A stretch of 51,578 nt of DNA from QHCE01 sp038260095 (GTDB lineage: Bacteria > Actinomycetota > Actinomycetes > Mycobacteriales > QHCE01): the NCBI GenBank assembly GCA_038260095.1, contig JBBSOC010000008.1:1-51578 (forward strand). Reading direction: 5' to 3'. The notes below the pieces were generated by a model. The model was given only the letters and a program-made list of their open reading frames with translations, did not search any database and was not told the origin of the DNA. Of this stretch, positions 22,827 through 30,406 are shown one piece after another. Numbering within the stretch: the stretch's first letter is position 1; the number at the start of each line of letters is the position of its first letter. A program made the position numbers and the translations under genes.

Positions 22827-23801
22827 ATGAACACTCAGCAGGCCCGCCTAGTCGGTATTTGTGCCAGCTTTCTGCTTGCGATAAGCGTCGGTACGTTGAC
22901 TGGCTGGGTGGCCTCTGATCGTAGCCCCGACTCTGTGGACACACCGAGTAAAGAAACGTCTACTACCCAAGCACCTTCTACTAAGGACACTCCATCCAAG
23001 CTCCAACCCGTTCCAAGCGTGAAACCTAAAATCCAATCCAGCGTCGCGCCTTCCAAAACCGATACACCGACGGCCCCTACTGCCAGCCCGCAGCCGGCCC
23101 CTACCGCCTCAACCCAGCCTTCGGTACAGAGCCAGCCCACGGCGGCGGCGCAGCAAACATCAGCCGCTAAGCAGCCCGAATCCGCAGCTGCCGTGTCGTC
23201 CCCTCCTGCTAGCAGCACCAGCGCCGCGGCGAACTTCACTGGCGAGTTAGCTGACCAAACCATAAGCACAATCGGGGGGCCATTCTCTGCGCAGGCCTCC
23301 TTTTCGCTCCCCGCGGCAGCGGTGGGCTTTTTGGGAACGTTACTTACTGGGTTAGCAATGGTTGCGTTGTTCAGCTCGGTTGCGCGTCGCAACCAGAAAG
23401 CCCAAACACGCTTGAGTGGTCTTGCGCATCCCTCCCCTACCGTCTCACATGTCGGTCCTGACAACACCCATGTGTTACCCGCAGCTGATTCCGTGGTTAC
23501 CGTCGAATCGAGCCAAGAACGTGATCAGCTGGTAGAGACGCTGATATATGTTCGTGATCGCGCTACCAGCAACGCAATTAGCGATCGGGTTGGCGCATCG
23601 CTTAGTTCGGCAGGTGTCACGGAGCTGAACCCCATTGGGCAACACTTCGATTCAACGTGCCATGAAGCCGGAGGTGCCGAACCCACCGATAACCCCCATG
23701 TGCATGGCATCATTGCTGGTGTGGAAGTAGCAGGATATGTCGATCGTGACGGTAGGACCCTGCGCGTACCGGTAGTAACCGTGTACCAGCAGGGTGTCTG
23801 A
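22827..23801 (+). CDS. Membrane-anchored GrpE-like protein
   Basis: 324 residues with GAGGAG 10 bases before the ATG. Residues 8-28 (VGICASFLLAISVGTLTGWV) are a signal anchor. About 30-140 is a Ser/Thr/Pro/Ala-rich linker. A second membrane segment is at about 165-190 (AVGFLGTLLTGLAMVALFSS), followed by basic RRNQKAQTR. Residues about 220-324 look like a GrpE C-terminal helix plus beta domain: RDQLVETLIYVRDRATS, then GVTELNPIGQHFD, EPTDNPHVHGIIAGVEVAGY and LRVPVVTVYQQG. GrpE proteins exchange nucleotide on Hsp70. By topology the GrpE-like part should be cytoplasmic and the linker outside. No Hsp70-like gene is adjacent. Confidence 0.72.
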   Translation: MNTQQARLVGICASFLLAISVGTLTGWVASDRSPDSVDTPSKETSTTQAPSTKDTPSKLQPVPSVKPKIQSSVAPSKTDTPTAPTASPQPAPTASTQPSVQSQPTAAAQQTSAAKQPESAAAVSSPPASSTSAAANFTGELADQTISTIGGPFSAQASFSLPAAAVGFLGTLLTGLAMVALFSSVARRNQKAQTRLSGLAHPSPTVSHVGPDNTHVLPAADSVVTVESSQERDQLVETLIYVRDRATSNAISDRVGASLSSAGVTELNPIGQHFDSTCHEAGGAEPTDNPHVHGIIAGVEVAGYVDRDGRTLRVPVVTVYQQGV

Positions 23802-23816
23802 CAAGGGCAACACGTA

Positions 23817-23846
23817 GGGAATATCGTGTAGTTAACGGCTGTTACG
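23817..23846 (+). promoter_or_regulatory. SigR/SigH-type promoter of rbpA
   Basis: GGGAAT (23817-23822), an 18-base spacer and GTTACG (23841-23846) match the GGGAAT-N18-GTT pattern of SigR/SigH-type thiol-stress sigma factors. It lies about 60 bases upstream of the rbpA start. In Streptomyces rbpA is known to be induced by SigR, so the site fits the gene. Confidence 0.6.
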
Positions 23847-23904
23847 TGTATGAGGCACTGTTGGTAGTGCACCCCGAGTTTTACACTCACCGGGAGTGAG
23901 CAGC

Positions 23905-24243
23905 ATGGCGGATCGCACATTACGAGGTAGCCGGCTAGGCGCGGTCAGCTACGAGACAGATCGGCACACCGAGCTTGCACCCCGCAGCATCGGCGAATAC
24001 CAGTGCCCACAAGGCCACCGTTTTACGGTGCCGTTTGCCGCCGATGCTGAGCTTCCCGCTACGTGGGAATGCCGAGCTGACGGCATGGTGGCTCATCTAG
24101 CTGATGGCGAAACGCCAGAGGATACAAAGCTCCGGCCCACGCGCACCCACTGGGACATGTTGTTAGAACGTCGTAGCATGGGTGAGCTGGAAGAAGTTCT
24201 CGCGGAGCGTTTAGAGGTGCTACGGGACCGGCGCGGACGCTAA
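23905..24243 (+). CDS. rbpA: RNA polymerase-binding protein RbpA
   Basis: 112 residues from ATG 23905, preceded by GGGAG; the GTG at 23896 is too close to this site. The protein begins ADRTLRGSRLGAVSYETDRH and ends in the sigma-binding domain RPTRTHWDMLLERRSMGELE. RbpA binds RNA polymerase and the housekeeping sigma factor and stabilises the open complex. The core has C34-x3-H38 and C56 as in the zinc-binding Streptomyces form, but the fourth ligand, expected near residue 58-59, is Ala/Asp here, so zinc binding may be lost or altered. An SigR-like promoter precedes it. Convergent to fxsA. Confidence 0.96.
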   Translation: MADRTLRGSRLGAVSYETDRHTELAPRSIGEYQCPQGHRFTVPFAADAELPATWECRADGMVAHLADGETPEDTKLRPTRTHWDMLLERRSMGELEEVLAERLEVLRDRRGR

Positions 24244-24255
24244 GGAGGCAACTCC

Positions 24256-24366
24256 TCATGGTTTGGCACCTGGTTTGCGGTTGATGCTAGCGCGTTCCTC
24301 GTGGGTCAGTCCTGCGGCAGCGAGGATTTTCTGAACAGCGCTGTTCTTTGCCTCGCCTATACTCAT
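24256..24366 (-). CDS. Unrecognised 36-residue ORF between rbpA and fxsA
   Basis: The frame from ATG 24366 reads SIGEAKNSAVQKILAAAGLT, HEERASINRKPGAKP. It is coding-like, but there is no clear ribosome site and neighbouring frames also contain coding-like stretches (VKKRVGAIAADIDE), so it could be a remnant of a longer broken gene. Function unknown. The rest of the 224-base gap between rbpA and fxsA holds nothing else I can support. Confidence 0.3.
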   Translation of the reverse strand: MSIGEAKNSAVQKILAAAGLTHEERASINRKPGAKP

Positions 24367-24467
24367 CGATGTCCGCGGCGATCGCTCCGACTCGTTTCTT
24401 GACCTCGCCGTATGACGGTGATCACTGTGTTGAGCCGATCAGCGCTGACTGCTGACCGCCGTGAATC

Positions 24468-25046
24468 TCATACCTCACGGGGTGGCTCATCCTTGGGTAA
24501 TCCAGACTGTTTGTGCGGAGGCTCGGGCGCAATGATGGTCATGTGCTCCGCCTCGGCAACGCCACCCTCACCTTCCGGCTCGGTAACAGCCCGGTCTGCC
24601 ATTTCCCGCACCGAGCCAGATTCACCCCGATGCGACCGTACCCGAATAGGCTCGTTGAGACGTTGGTTAACTGAGTCTGGCATCCATCTGGTCAGCCCAC
24701 GTAGCGTCCTGCGTGCGACCCGCTGCCTTACAGGCGGCAGTAAAAGCACGCCTGCTGCGATGCTACTTCCGAATCCTGGCAGGATGAGTAGACTCCCCGC
24801 TATGGCGCCGAGCAATGAGTCCGCTACCGCCGTAGGGGCGTGAGCTGCGCTATCCCGCTCGTGCAGTACTCGCCACGCTCGGCGGCCCTGGTAACGCAGC
24901 ACCCACATACCCGCTACGGCGGAAGCCAAAAGCAAAATTACCGTAGCACTGTTACCCAACCATCCTGCTACCAGCACGATTCCAGTGATTTCCGCGAATG
25001 CTAGCAGTACGACTAGCAACCCCGCGAAGCTTGCTAGTCGTCGCAT
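24468..25046 (-). CDS. fxsA: FxsA family membrane protein
   Basis: 192 residues. The N-terminal 110 residues are the FxsA domain: two to three membrane segments, with FAEITGIVLVAGWLGNSATV, WVLRYQGRRAWRVLHERD, and LLGAIAGSLLILPGFGSSIA. The C-terminal 70 residues are polar, acidic and likely disordered. E. coli FxsA relieves exclusion of phage T7 by the F plasmid; its cellular role is unclear. It sits 3 bases after... the lnt-ppm1 stop on the same strand lies at 25050, so fxsA is the next gene in that operon. Synteny with rbpA and ppm1 is as in mycobacteria. Confidence 0.9.
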   Translation of the reverse strand: MRRLASFAGLLVVLLAFAEITGIVLVAGWLGNSATVILLLASAVAGMWVLRYQGRRAWRVLHERDSAAHAPTAVADSLLGAIAGSLLILPGFGSSIAAGVLLLPPVRQRVARRTLRGLTRWMPDSVNQRLNEPIRVRSHRGESGSVREMADRAVTEPEGEGGVAEAEHMTIIAPEPPHKQSGLPKDEPPREV

Positions 25047-25049
25047 ACC

Positions 25050-27590
25050 TCATTCTCCAGATTTTCCAGCACGTTTACGGGATCGTCCTCTAAACAGCTG
25101 AGCAGTACACCGCAGGCGAGACTTAATCCCCCACAGAGTAACCAGCCATAGCGCCTCCAGCACGATCTTCGAGCTCATTTTACTGTTGCCATGCTCCCGC
25201 TCCGTGAACGTTATCGGAGCCTCAGCAATGGTGAAACCGGCTTGGAACGCGCGCCACGTGAGATCAACTTGGAAACAGTACCCCTGCGAAGTTACCGTGG
25301 AGAAATCAATCGCATCCAGCACCGTACGCCGATATGCCCTAAACCCACCCGTAGCATCCTTAACCTGAAAGCCCAGGGCTAGGCGGGTATACACATTTGC
25401 TAGCCGCGATAACAGCAGCCGGTGTTTAGGCCAATTTAGGACCTGGCCGCCAGGTATCCAGCGGGCGCCAATGACAAGGTCAGCACCATCTAACGCGCTC
25501 AGCAACCGGGGTAGTTCCTCAGGAGCGTGTGAGCCATCGGCATCCATCTCGACAACCACGTCGTAGTTGTTCTCGCGTGCCCAAGCAAATCCGGCAATAT
25601 ACGCGGCACCCAGCCCCTGTTTGCCTTCGCGGTGCAGCACGTGGAGCGCCTCATCATCGCCGGCAAGTGCGTCAGCGATCTCGCCGGTGCCATCAGGGCT
25701 ATTATCATCGACAATCAGTAGTGCCGCATCGGGCGCAGCCGTGCGCATCCGTCGGGTGATCTGCACAAGGTTCTCGGCCTCGTTGAACGTGGGTACCACG
25801 ACGAGCACTCGAGCTGGCACGCGCTCTTGCGCGCTGGCAGTGGTTGCCGCCGAACCCGAGGCGGGTGCGGCTAGCGAGTGCAACGCTGGGCTCTCGTCTG
25901 TTGCTGGCTCAGCCTCGGAAGCAGTAATAGATTGGTCCGCCAACACCATGGCATCTCCCTCTGATGCTCGTAATTTCTCTCGGGCTGGTGTGGCGTTGCT
26001 GATCGCTGAGGTTCGAGCCGCCACAAATGCCAAAACGATCGAGAAAGCAGCCAGCAACGACATGATCCAAGTTGGCCACGAGCCCACTTTTGTGGCAAGA
26101 GTACGCGATGGGTCAAGCTCTATCTCACGCAGCAATGCCGCAGGAGCAAATAGCCGCGTGGCGGCCAATACTCCTCCTTGCGGCGAGACGATCGCTGAAA
26201 TTCCGGTCGTCGATGCCATGATCGCGTATCGATGATATTCCACGGCGCGCAGTCGCACCATGGCCAACTGTTGAGCGCTTTGAGCGGAACGACCAAACGT
26301 TGCGTTGTTGGTTTGCACGACGAACAACTGGGCGCCACGCCCCATCGCCTCCGCCGATAGCTGGTCGTAAGCAACCTCAAAACAAATTACGTCCCCAATA
26401 CGGACGGGCCCTAGTTGGAGTAGACCGGGATGTTTCCCCGCTACAAAATCCTGTCGCACGAGATCTACTTTGTCGCTGATCTGCCGGAAAAAGCCTCTAT
26501 AAGGCACATATTCGGCAAACGGCACCGGGTGACGCTTGACGTACTGCTCTCCTGGTCCAGTCACTGGATCCCAAACGATGCCGGTGTTGCGCAAAGTGCC
26601 CTGTGGCCCGTCTAGCACCGCGCCGACCAAGATCGGCGCACCAATCGCCGTGGCTGCACCGCTGATCAGCTCGGCTGCTGTCGGGTCTTGATACGGGTCG
26701 ATGTCGGAGGAGTTCTCTGGCCAGATCACCACATCGGGTTGCCGGGCCTCGCCACGCTGGATTCGCTCAGCCAAGCGTCGCGTTTGTGTTACATGGTTGT
26801 TCAGTACGGCACGACGCTGCGCGTTGAAAGCCAGACCCGCACGCGGCACGCTGCCCTGTATCACCGCAACAGTTACCCGCTGATGCGATGCTCTCGAATG
26901 AGTGGAGGGCAGGCTCAGCCGTGCACCTTCGAGGCCCCCGATGAGCACCCCAAAAATAACCGCTAAGAGGAGTGCCCCACTAACGAACCACTGGCGCAGA
27001 CCCCGTGCTGGAATACGCGCCCATCCGTAATAAACCGCCACCGCGGCACAACCACCACATAGCGCTACCGTGAAGCTCACCGCGGGAGCCCCGCCCAGCG
27101 CGGCCCACCACATCAAGGGACTATCCCCTTGGCTAAAGGCCAGCCGACCCCACGGAAAGCCACCCCACGGCAACGAGGAACGTAGCGTCTCCTGAGCCAC
27201 CCAGACTGCCGCAATCGGCACTGGGAGCAACAACCGAACCTGCGGCCATCGGGCTGGTATCTGGGCAAGCGATGCGAGGACCACGCCGAGCAACGCCATG
27301 TACAACGCTTCGAAGGCGGCGAGGGTAAGCCACGGGAACCACCCGACATACAGTCCGGTCCAGTACAGCAACGGCACGAAGAAGGCCAGGCCGTGTACGC
27401 CTCCCAGGAGTAGTGCCCGTCGCCATGACTGGCCCAGCAGGATTGCCGAGAGAAGCCCTACGGCTATTAAGGCGTTCCACCACCAGTCCAGGGGCGGAAA
27501 TGCAGTCAGAGCGCATCCACCAGACACCGCAGACAGCAGAAGCGACCAGCCAGGAGCGCACAACGTGCCCCGGGAGGGGTTTAGGGGCAC
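25050..27590 (-). CDS. ppm1: Apolipoprotein N-acyltransferase fused to polyprenol-phosphate mannosyltransferase
   Basis: 846 residues from GTG 27590, chosen because the hydrophobic start follows it and a G-rich site lies upstream; the frame is open much further. Residues 1-540 are Lnt: about seven membrane segments, then a nitrilase domain with E in VIWPENSSDID, K in VKRHPVPFAEYVPY and C in GDVICFEVAYDQL. Residues about 600-840 are a GT2 synthase: RVLVVVPTFNEAENLVQITR, IVDDNSPDGTGEIAD, VVEMDADGSHAPEELPRLL. It would triacylate lipoproteins and make polyprenol-P-mannose for lipoglycans and glycoproteins. The same fusion occurs in M. tuberculosis Ppm1. A Ser/Ala-rich linker joins the two parts. 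Confidence 0.93.
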   Translation of the reverse strand: MPLNPSRGTLCAPGWSLLLSAVSGGCALTAFPPLDWWWNALIAVGLLSAILLGQSWRRALLLGGVHGLAFFVPLLYWTGLYVGWFPWLTLAAFEALYMALLGVVLASLAQIPARWPQVRLLLPVPIAAVWVAQETLRSSLPWGGFPWGRLAFSQGDSPLMWWAALGGAPAVSFTVALCGGCAAVAVYYGWARIPARGLRQWFVSGALLLAVIFGVLIGGLEGARLSLPSTHSRASHQRVTVAVIQGSVPRAGLAFNAQRRAVLNNHVTQTRRLAERIQRGEARQPDVVIWPENSSDIDPYQDPTAAELISGAATAIGAPILVGAVLDGPQGTLRNTGIVWDPVTGPGEQYVKRHPVPFAEYVPYRGFFRQISDKVDLVRQDFVAGKHPGLLQLGPVRIGDVICFEVAYDQLSAEAMGRGAQLFVVQTNNATFGRSAQSAQQLAMVRLRAVEYHRYAIMASTTGISAIVSPQGGVLAATRLFAPAALLREIELDPSRTLATKVGSWPTWIMSLLAAFSIVLAFVAARTSAISNATPAREKLRASEGDAMVLADQSITASEAEPATDESPALHSLAAPASGSAATTASAQERVPARVLVVVPTFNEAENLVQITRRMRTAAPDAALLIVDDNSPDGTGEIADALAGDDEALHVLHREGKQGLGAAYIAGFAWARENNYDVVVEMDADGSHAPEELPRLLSALDGADLVIGARWIPGGQVLNWPKHRLLLSRLANVYTRLALGFQVKDATGGFRAYRRTVLDAIDFSTVTSQGYCFQVDLTWRAFQAGFTIAEAPITFTEREHGNSKMSSKIVLEALWLVTLWGIKSRLRCTAQLFRGRSRKRAGKSGE

Positions 27591-27628
27591 ACGGGCCGTT
27601 GCCCCCCAATGCCGACGCCAAATATCGG

Positions 27629-28132
27629 TCAGGCTGCGGCCCAGGCTGATTCGCGGATTGCGCGCATGGCGGCTTTGCGTTCTGGAGGGTCCAAGCGATC
27701 GAGGTAGAGCAGCCCGTTGAGGTGATCGACTTCGTGTTGTAAGCAGCGCGCCATTAAGCCCGAACCGGAGATAGTGATCGGTTCGTTGTTCAGGTCGACA
27801 CCACGAACTGTGGCTTGGACGGCACGAACTGTCGGATACCACAGGTCCGGTACCGAAAGGCACGCCTCTTCGTCGCGCTGTGTTTCCTGGGAGACCTTGA
27901 CAATTTCAGGGTTGAGTACGTAACCACGTTTATCATCTACGTTGTAGCTGAACGCACGCAGATCCACCCCGATCTGGGTGGCAGCCAGACCTGCCCGACC
28001 GGGGGCATCCACCGTATCGAGCAGATCGGTAACCAGTTGCCGTAGCCGCTGGTCGAAAACCGTCACCGGCTGGGTTGGGCTTCGCAGCACTGGATCGCCA
28101 AACAGCACGATGGGACGCACCGCCACGGTCAT
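27629..28132 (-). CDS. def: Peptide deformylase
   Basis: 167 residues from ATG 28132, with AAAGGAGC immediately upstream. The three metal-site motifs are present: GRAGLAATQIGV (G-x-G-x-A-A-x-Q), EACLSVP (E-G-C-L-S, with Ala for Gly) and QHEVDHLNG (H-E-x-x-D-H), giving Cys and two His ligands. It removes the formyl group from new proteins. It is 38 bases upstream of lnt-ppm1 and probably cotranscribed with it. The Ala in the second motif is a mild deviation. Confidence 0.95.
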   Translation of the reverse strand: MTVAVRPIVLFGDPVLRSPTQPVTVFDQRLRQLVTDLLDTVDAPGRAGLAATQIGVDLRAFSYNVDDKRGYVLNPEIVKVSQETQRDEEACLSVPDLWYPTVRAVQATVRGVDLNNEPITISGSGLMARCLQHEVDHLNGLLYLDRLDPPERKAAMRAIRESAWAAA

Positions 28133-28169
28133 GCTCCTTTCTGCTTTTCTACCGCTAAGTGCGGCCATC

Positions 28170-28290
28170 ACATACAACGACTACAGATACACCAGGCTGC
28201 GCGCGGTGGTGCTGAGCCGCTCCACTCGACCACGAAGCTTGACACGGGCATGCCCGATGCCGCCGTGCCGCTTCGTGTTCCGTGCGCCCC
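28170..28290 (-). pseudogene. Decayed partial copy of the neighbouring M24 peptidase gene
   Basis: Bases 28170-28223 match 29125-29178, the 3' end of the peptidase gene, at 49 of 54 positions, and end in the same residues (RLSTTARSLVYL versus RLNTTARSLVYL, stop at 28181). Bases 28265-28290 match 29705-29730 (22 of 26), the part encoding GRTEREAAR. The two blocks are in the same order but about 485 bases closer, so this is a second copy with a large internal deletion. The hicAB cassette lies between the copies. Confidence 0.7.
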
Positions 28291-28345
28291 CACTAGCGTA
28301 GGACGCTATCGATTGCACGATACTAGTGGTCAAGTGGACCGCTAG

Positions 28346-28726
28346 TCAGCTGTGGATCAGCTGGTTGATTCGCTGATGTGAGACACCGACCACATCTCCG
28401 ATCGCTCGTTGCGAAACACCGGCTTGCGCCAATGTGGCAACGGCCTCGTTGCGCACCGCCTCACGTGTAGTGGTAACCGCGCGCAGCTCGCTTTCCACTG
28501 CAAGGAGCTTATTGAGCTTTTCTGTGACATCGATTCCATTGATCTCATAGCGCCAACGGATCGTGCAGTCGTGCGGATCGGAGTCAGTCAAACCAGCAAT
28601 CAGATCACGCACTTCGACGTTTAAATCTCCGAAGTGCTCTACATCGGTAACACCGGGGCGCAGATCAACGACATCGGCTACCCATAGGTTGCCCTCACGG
28701 GTCACAACCACGTTATAGATTGTCAT
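28346..28726 (-). CDS. hicB: HicB-like antitoxin with C-terminal HTH
   Basis: 126 residues from ATG 28726, overlapping the HicA stop (CGATGA), with GGAG 8 bases upstream. Residues 1-60 are the HicB partial RNase H-like fold: MTIYNVVVTREGNLWVADV, DLNVEVRDLIAGL. The C-terminal domain is a helix-turn-helix: REAVRNEAVATLAQAGVSQR, AIGDVVGVSHQRINQLIHS. It should neutralise HicA and repress the operon through the perfect 16-bp inverted repeat at 28991-29030. Order toxin then antitoxin is normal for hicAB. Confidence 0.85.
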   Translation of the reverse strand: MTIYNVVVTREGNLWVADVVDLRPGVTDVEHFGDLNVEVRDLIAGLTDSDPHDCTIRWRYEINGIDVTEKLNKLLAVESELRAVTTTREAVRNEAVATLAQAGVSQRAIGDVVGVSHQRINQLIHS

Positions 28727-28968
28727 CGCTTCTCCATCCACTTCTTGCCGAAGTGCTCCTCCAGCGCGTCCTCAATGCTTTGCAGGACTTTCCACGAAAG
28801 ATCACGCGGGTGGCTTGTCATGCCAAATCTTCTAATCTCCTGGCCTGCAGAGTCGAATAAAGCATAAATACGGTGTGAGCCTTTGCCTCGACTAGGAAGC
28901 TCTGCCACATAAAGGCCCGCACCACGTGCAGCTTTGCGGATGAGCTGCAACGCTTGAACGGACTTCAT
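28723..28968 (-). CDS. hicA: HicA-like toxin
   Basis: 81 residues from ATG 28968 (GTG 28983 gives five more). It has the double-stranded RNA-binding-like HicA fold with the catalytic His in SRGKGSHRIYAL; the pattern G-K-G-S-H-R matches the family. The C-terminal part LSWKVLQSIEDALEEHFGKK is longer than in the smallest HicA proteins. HicA toxins cut mRNA and tmRNA. The promoter region contains a perfect 16-bp inverted repeat. Confidence 0.83.
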   Translation of the reverse strand: MKSVQALQLIRKAARGAGLYVAELPSRGKGSHRIYALFDSAGQEIRRFGMTSHPRDLSWKVLQSIEDALEEHFGKKWMEKR

Positions 28969-28990
28969 CCGCCTATTAACCACAGACCTA

Positions 28991-29030
28991 TTCTACTGTA
29001 CTAGACAAAACAGCGTCTAGTACAGTAGAA
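28991..29030. promoter_or_regulatory. hicAB operator: perfect 16-bp inverted repeat
   Basis: TTCTACTGTACTAGAC (28991-29006) and GTCTAGTACAGTAGAA (29015-29030) are exact inverse complements with an 8-base spacer. The repeat starts 8 bases before the GTG of hicA and contains a TAGAAT -10-like hexamer on the minus strand, so binding of HicB there would block transcription. Confidence 0.8.
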
Positions 29031-29135
29031 CTTCATGCGTCAGTGCGGTCACGGCTCGAATATTCTCCTGAGCTCTGGCGGCGGTGACCCAAGCACGAGT
29101 CGATCTCACCACCATTGGGGCTACACATACAACGA

Positions 29136-30254
29136 CTACAGATACACAAGACTGCGCGCAGTGGTGTTGAGCCTCTCCGCGCCAGATTCTGTGCAGGCCA
29201 CGATATCTTCTATCCGGGCACCATGAGCGCTAGGCAAGTAAATACCAGGCTCGATACTAAAGACCATTCCTGGTTCAAGGATCAGCTGGTTCCCCGCAAC
29301 CAAATACGGTTCTTCGTGGGTCTGTAAACCAATGCCGTGACCGGTTCGGTGGATAAAAAAACTGCCATAGCCAGCTTGATCGATCACCTCTCGGCATGCG
29401 GCATCTACCGACTCGGCGGTGACACCGGGTTTGACCGCAGCCACGCCCGCCTGCTGTGCGTCATACACCACCTGGTAGTACTCGACAAAAGGCATGGGCG
29501 GCTGCCCTACGGCGTAGGTACGGGTGGAATCCGAACAGTATCCACTGGGCATATGGCCCCCGATATCGACTACGACCGGATGTCCGGACTCTATTACCTG
29601 GCCACCTGGGACGTGATGCGGTGAGGCGCTATTACTGCCCGCGGCCACGATCACGAAGCTGACGCTGGCATGCCCCTCGTCGACGATGGCATTACTAACA
29701 TCGCGTGCCGCTTCCCGTTCGGTGCGCCCGGGAAGCAACCACTCCGCCATCCGCTCGTGAACTCGATCGATGGCGGCAGCCGCGGCGGTCAGCTCGGCAA
29801 TTTCTTCGGTCGATTTTCGAGTTCGCAAAGTATGGATAATTTCTCCCGCCAAGCTGAACTCAGACTTCGGCAGGGCGGCACGCAAGCTGAGCAGCTGCTC
29901 AGCAGACATGCGGTTTGTCACCGCCAGCCGTGACGGCGCTACAGGAAGGGACTCCCCGAGTACGTGCCGGACAAGGTCGTAGGGGTCTACGGTCTCTGAC
30001 CACGGGATCACCGCGATTTCCAGCGTGGGAATGGGCGAATCCTGAGCCGCTCGCACTTCCAGCTCGGGGAGAATGAGACTGACTGGGCCCTCAGCCGGCA
30101 CAAGCAGGCAGGTGAGCCGCTCCAGAGCCATCGCGTTGTAGCCCGTTAGGTACTGCAGATCAGCACCTGGAGTAATCAATAGGGCGTCTACACCAGCCGT
30201 GTGTGTCGCCCGCGCTGCCGCGTTGATTCGGTCGTTGTTGTAGAGAGACGTCAC
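29136..30254 (-). CDS. pepP: Xaa-Pro aminopeptidase, M24 family
   Basis: 372 residues from GTG 30254. The N-terminal creatinase-like domain starts RINAAARATHTAGVDALLIT. The catalytic M24 domain carries all five metal ligands: two Asp in VVDIGGHMPSGYCSDSTRTY, His in HRTGHGIGLQTHEEPY, Glu in EPGMVFSIEPGIYL and Glu in GARIEDIVACTESGAERL. It removes N-terminal residues preceding proline. The ribosome site is weak. A decayed second copy of its 3' end lies beyond hicAB at 28170-28290. Confidence 0.93.
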   Translation of the reverse strand: MTSLYNNDRINAAARATHTAGVDALLITPGADLQYLTGYNAMALERLTCLLVPAEGPVSLILPELEVRAAQDSPIPTLEIAVIPWSETVDPYDLVRHVLGESLPVAPSRLAVTNRMSAEQLLSLRAALPKSEFSLAGEIIHTLRTRKSTEEIAELTAAAAAIDRVHERMAEWLLPGRTEREAARDVSNAIVDEGHASVSFVIVAAGSNSASPHHVPGGQVIESGHPVVVDIGGHMPSGYCSDSTRTYAVGQPPMPFVEYYQVVYDAQQAGVAAVKPGVTAESVDAACREVIDQAGYGSFFIHRTGHGIGLQTHEEPYLVAGNQLILEPGMVFSIEPGIYLPSAHGARIEDIVACTESGAERLNTTARSLVYL

Positions 30255-30372
30255 AGGTCAAAGCTTAGCCGGCGCCACAGATCGTTATTTCACGAAGAGG
30301 CCAACACGGATAAACGCTCACTTCTACACTCCCTACGCTGGTAGGGCATTTCAGGCACCGCTTAATCATTAG

Positions 30373-30390
30373 CTGATCATAAATGATCAG
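30373..30390. promoter_or_regulatory. Palindrome before the glycosyltransferase gene
   Basis: CTGATCAT (30373-30380) and ATGATCAG (30383-30390) form a perfect inverted repeat with a 2-base spacer, 16 bases before the preferred ATG at 30407. It could be an operator for the glycosyltransferase gene. An ATG at 30383 lies inside it. Confidence 0.4.
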
Positions 30391-30406
30391 TAACGATAAG
30401 GATTCC

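Noticed and set aside
22835..23467. Long minus-strand frame of 210 residues
   Set aside because: It is antisense to the GrpE-like gene. Its length comes from the Ser/Thr/Pro/Ala-rich linker, which leaves few stops on the other strand; it has no ribosome site and no recognisable domain.
24243..24256. AGGAG-GCAA-CTCCT hairpin as the rbpA terminator
   Set aside because: The stem is only 5 bp, there is no T run, and it overlaps the rbpA stop codon. Too weak to call.
28991..29030. Perfect 16-bp inverted repeat as an intrinsic terminator or CRISPR repeat
   Set aside because: It has no T run, occurs once in the window and lies at the promoter side of hicAB, so an operator is the better reading. 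No CRISPR array was seen anywhere.
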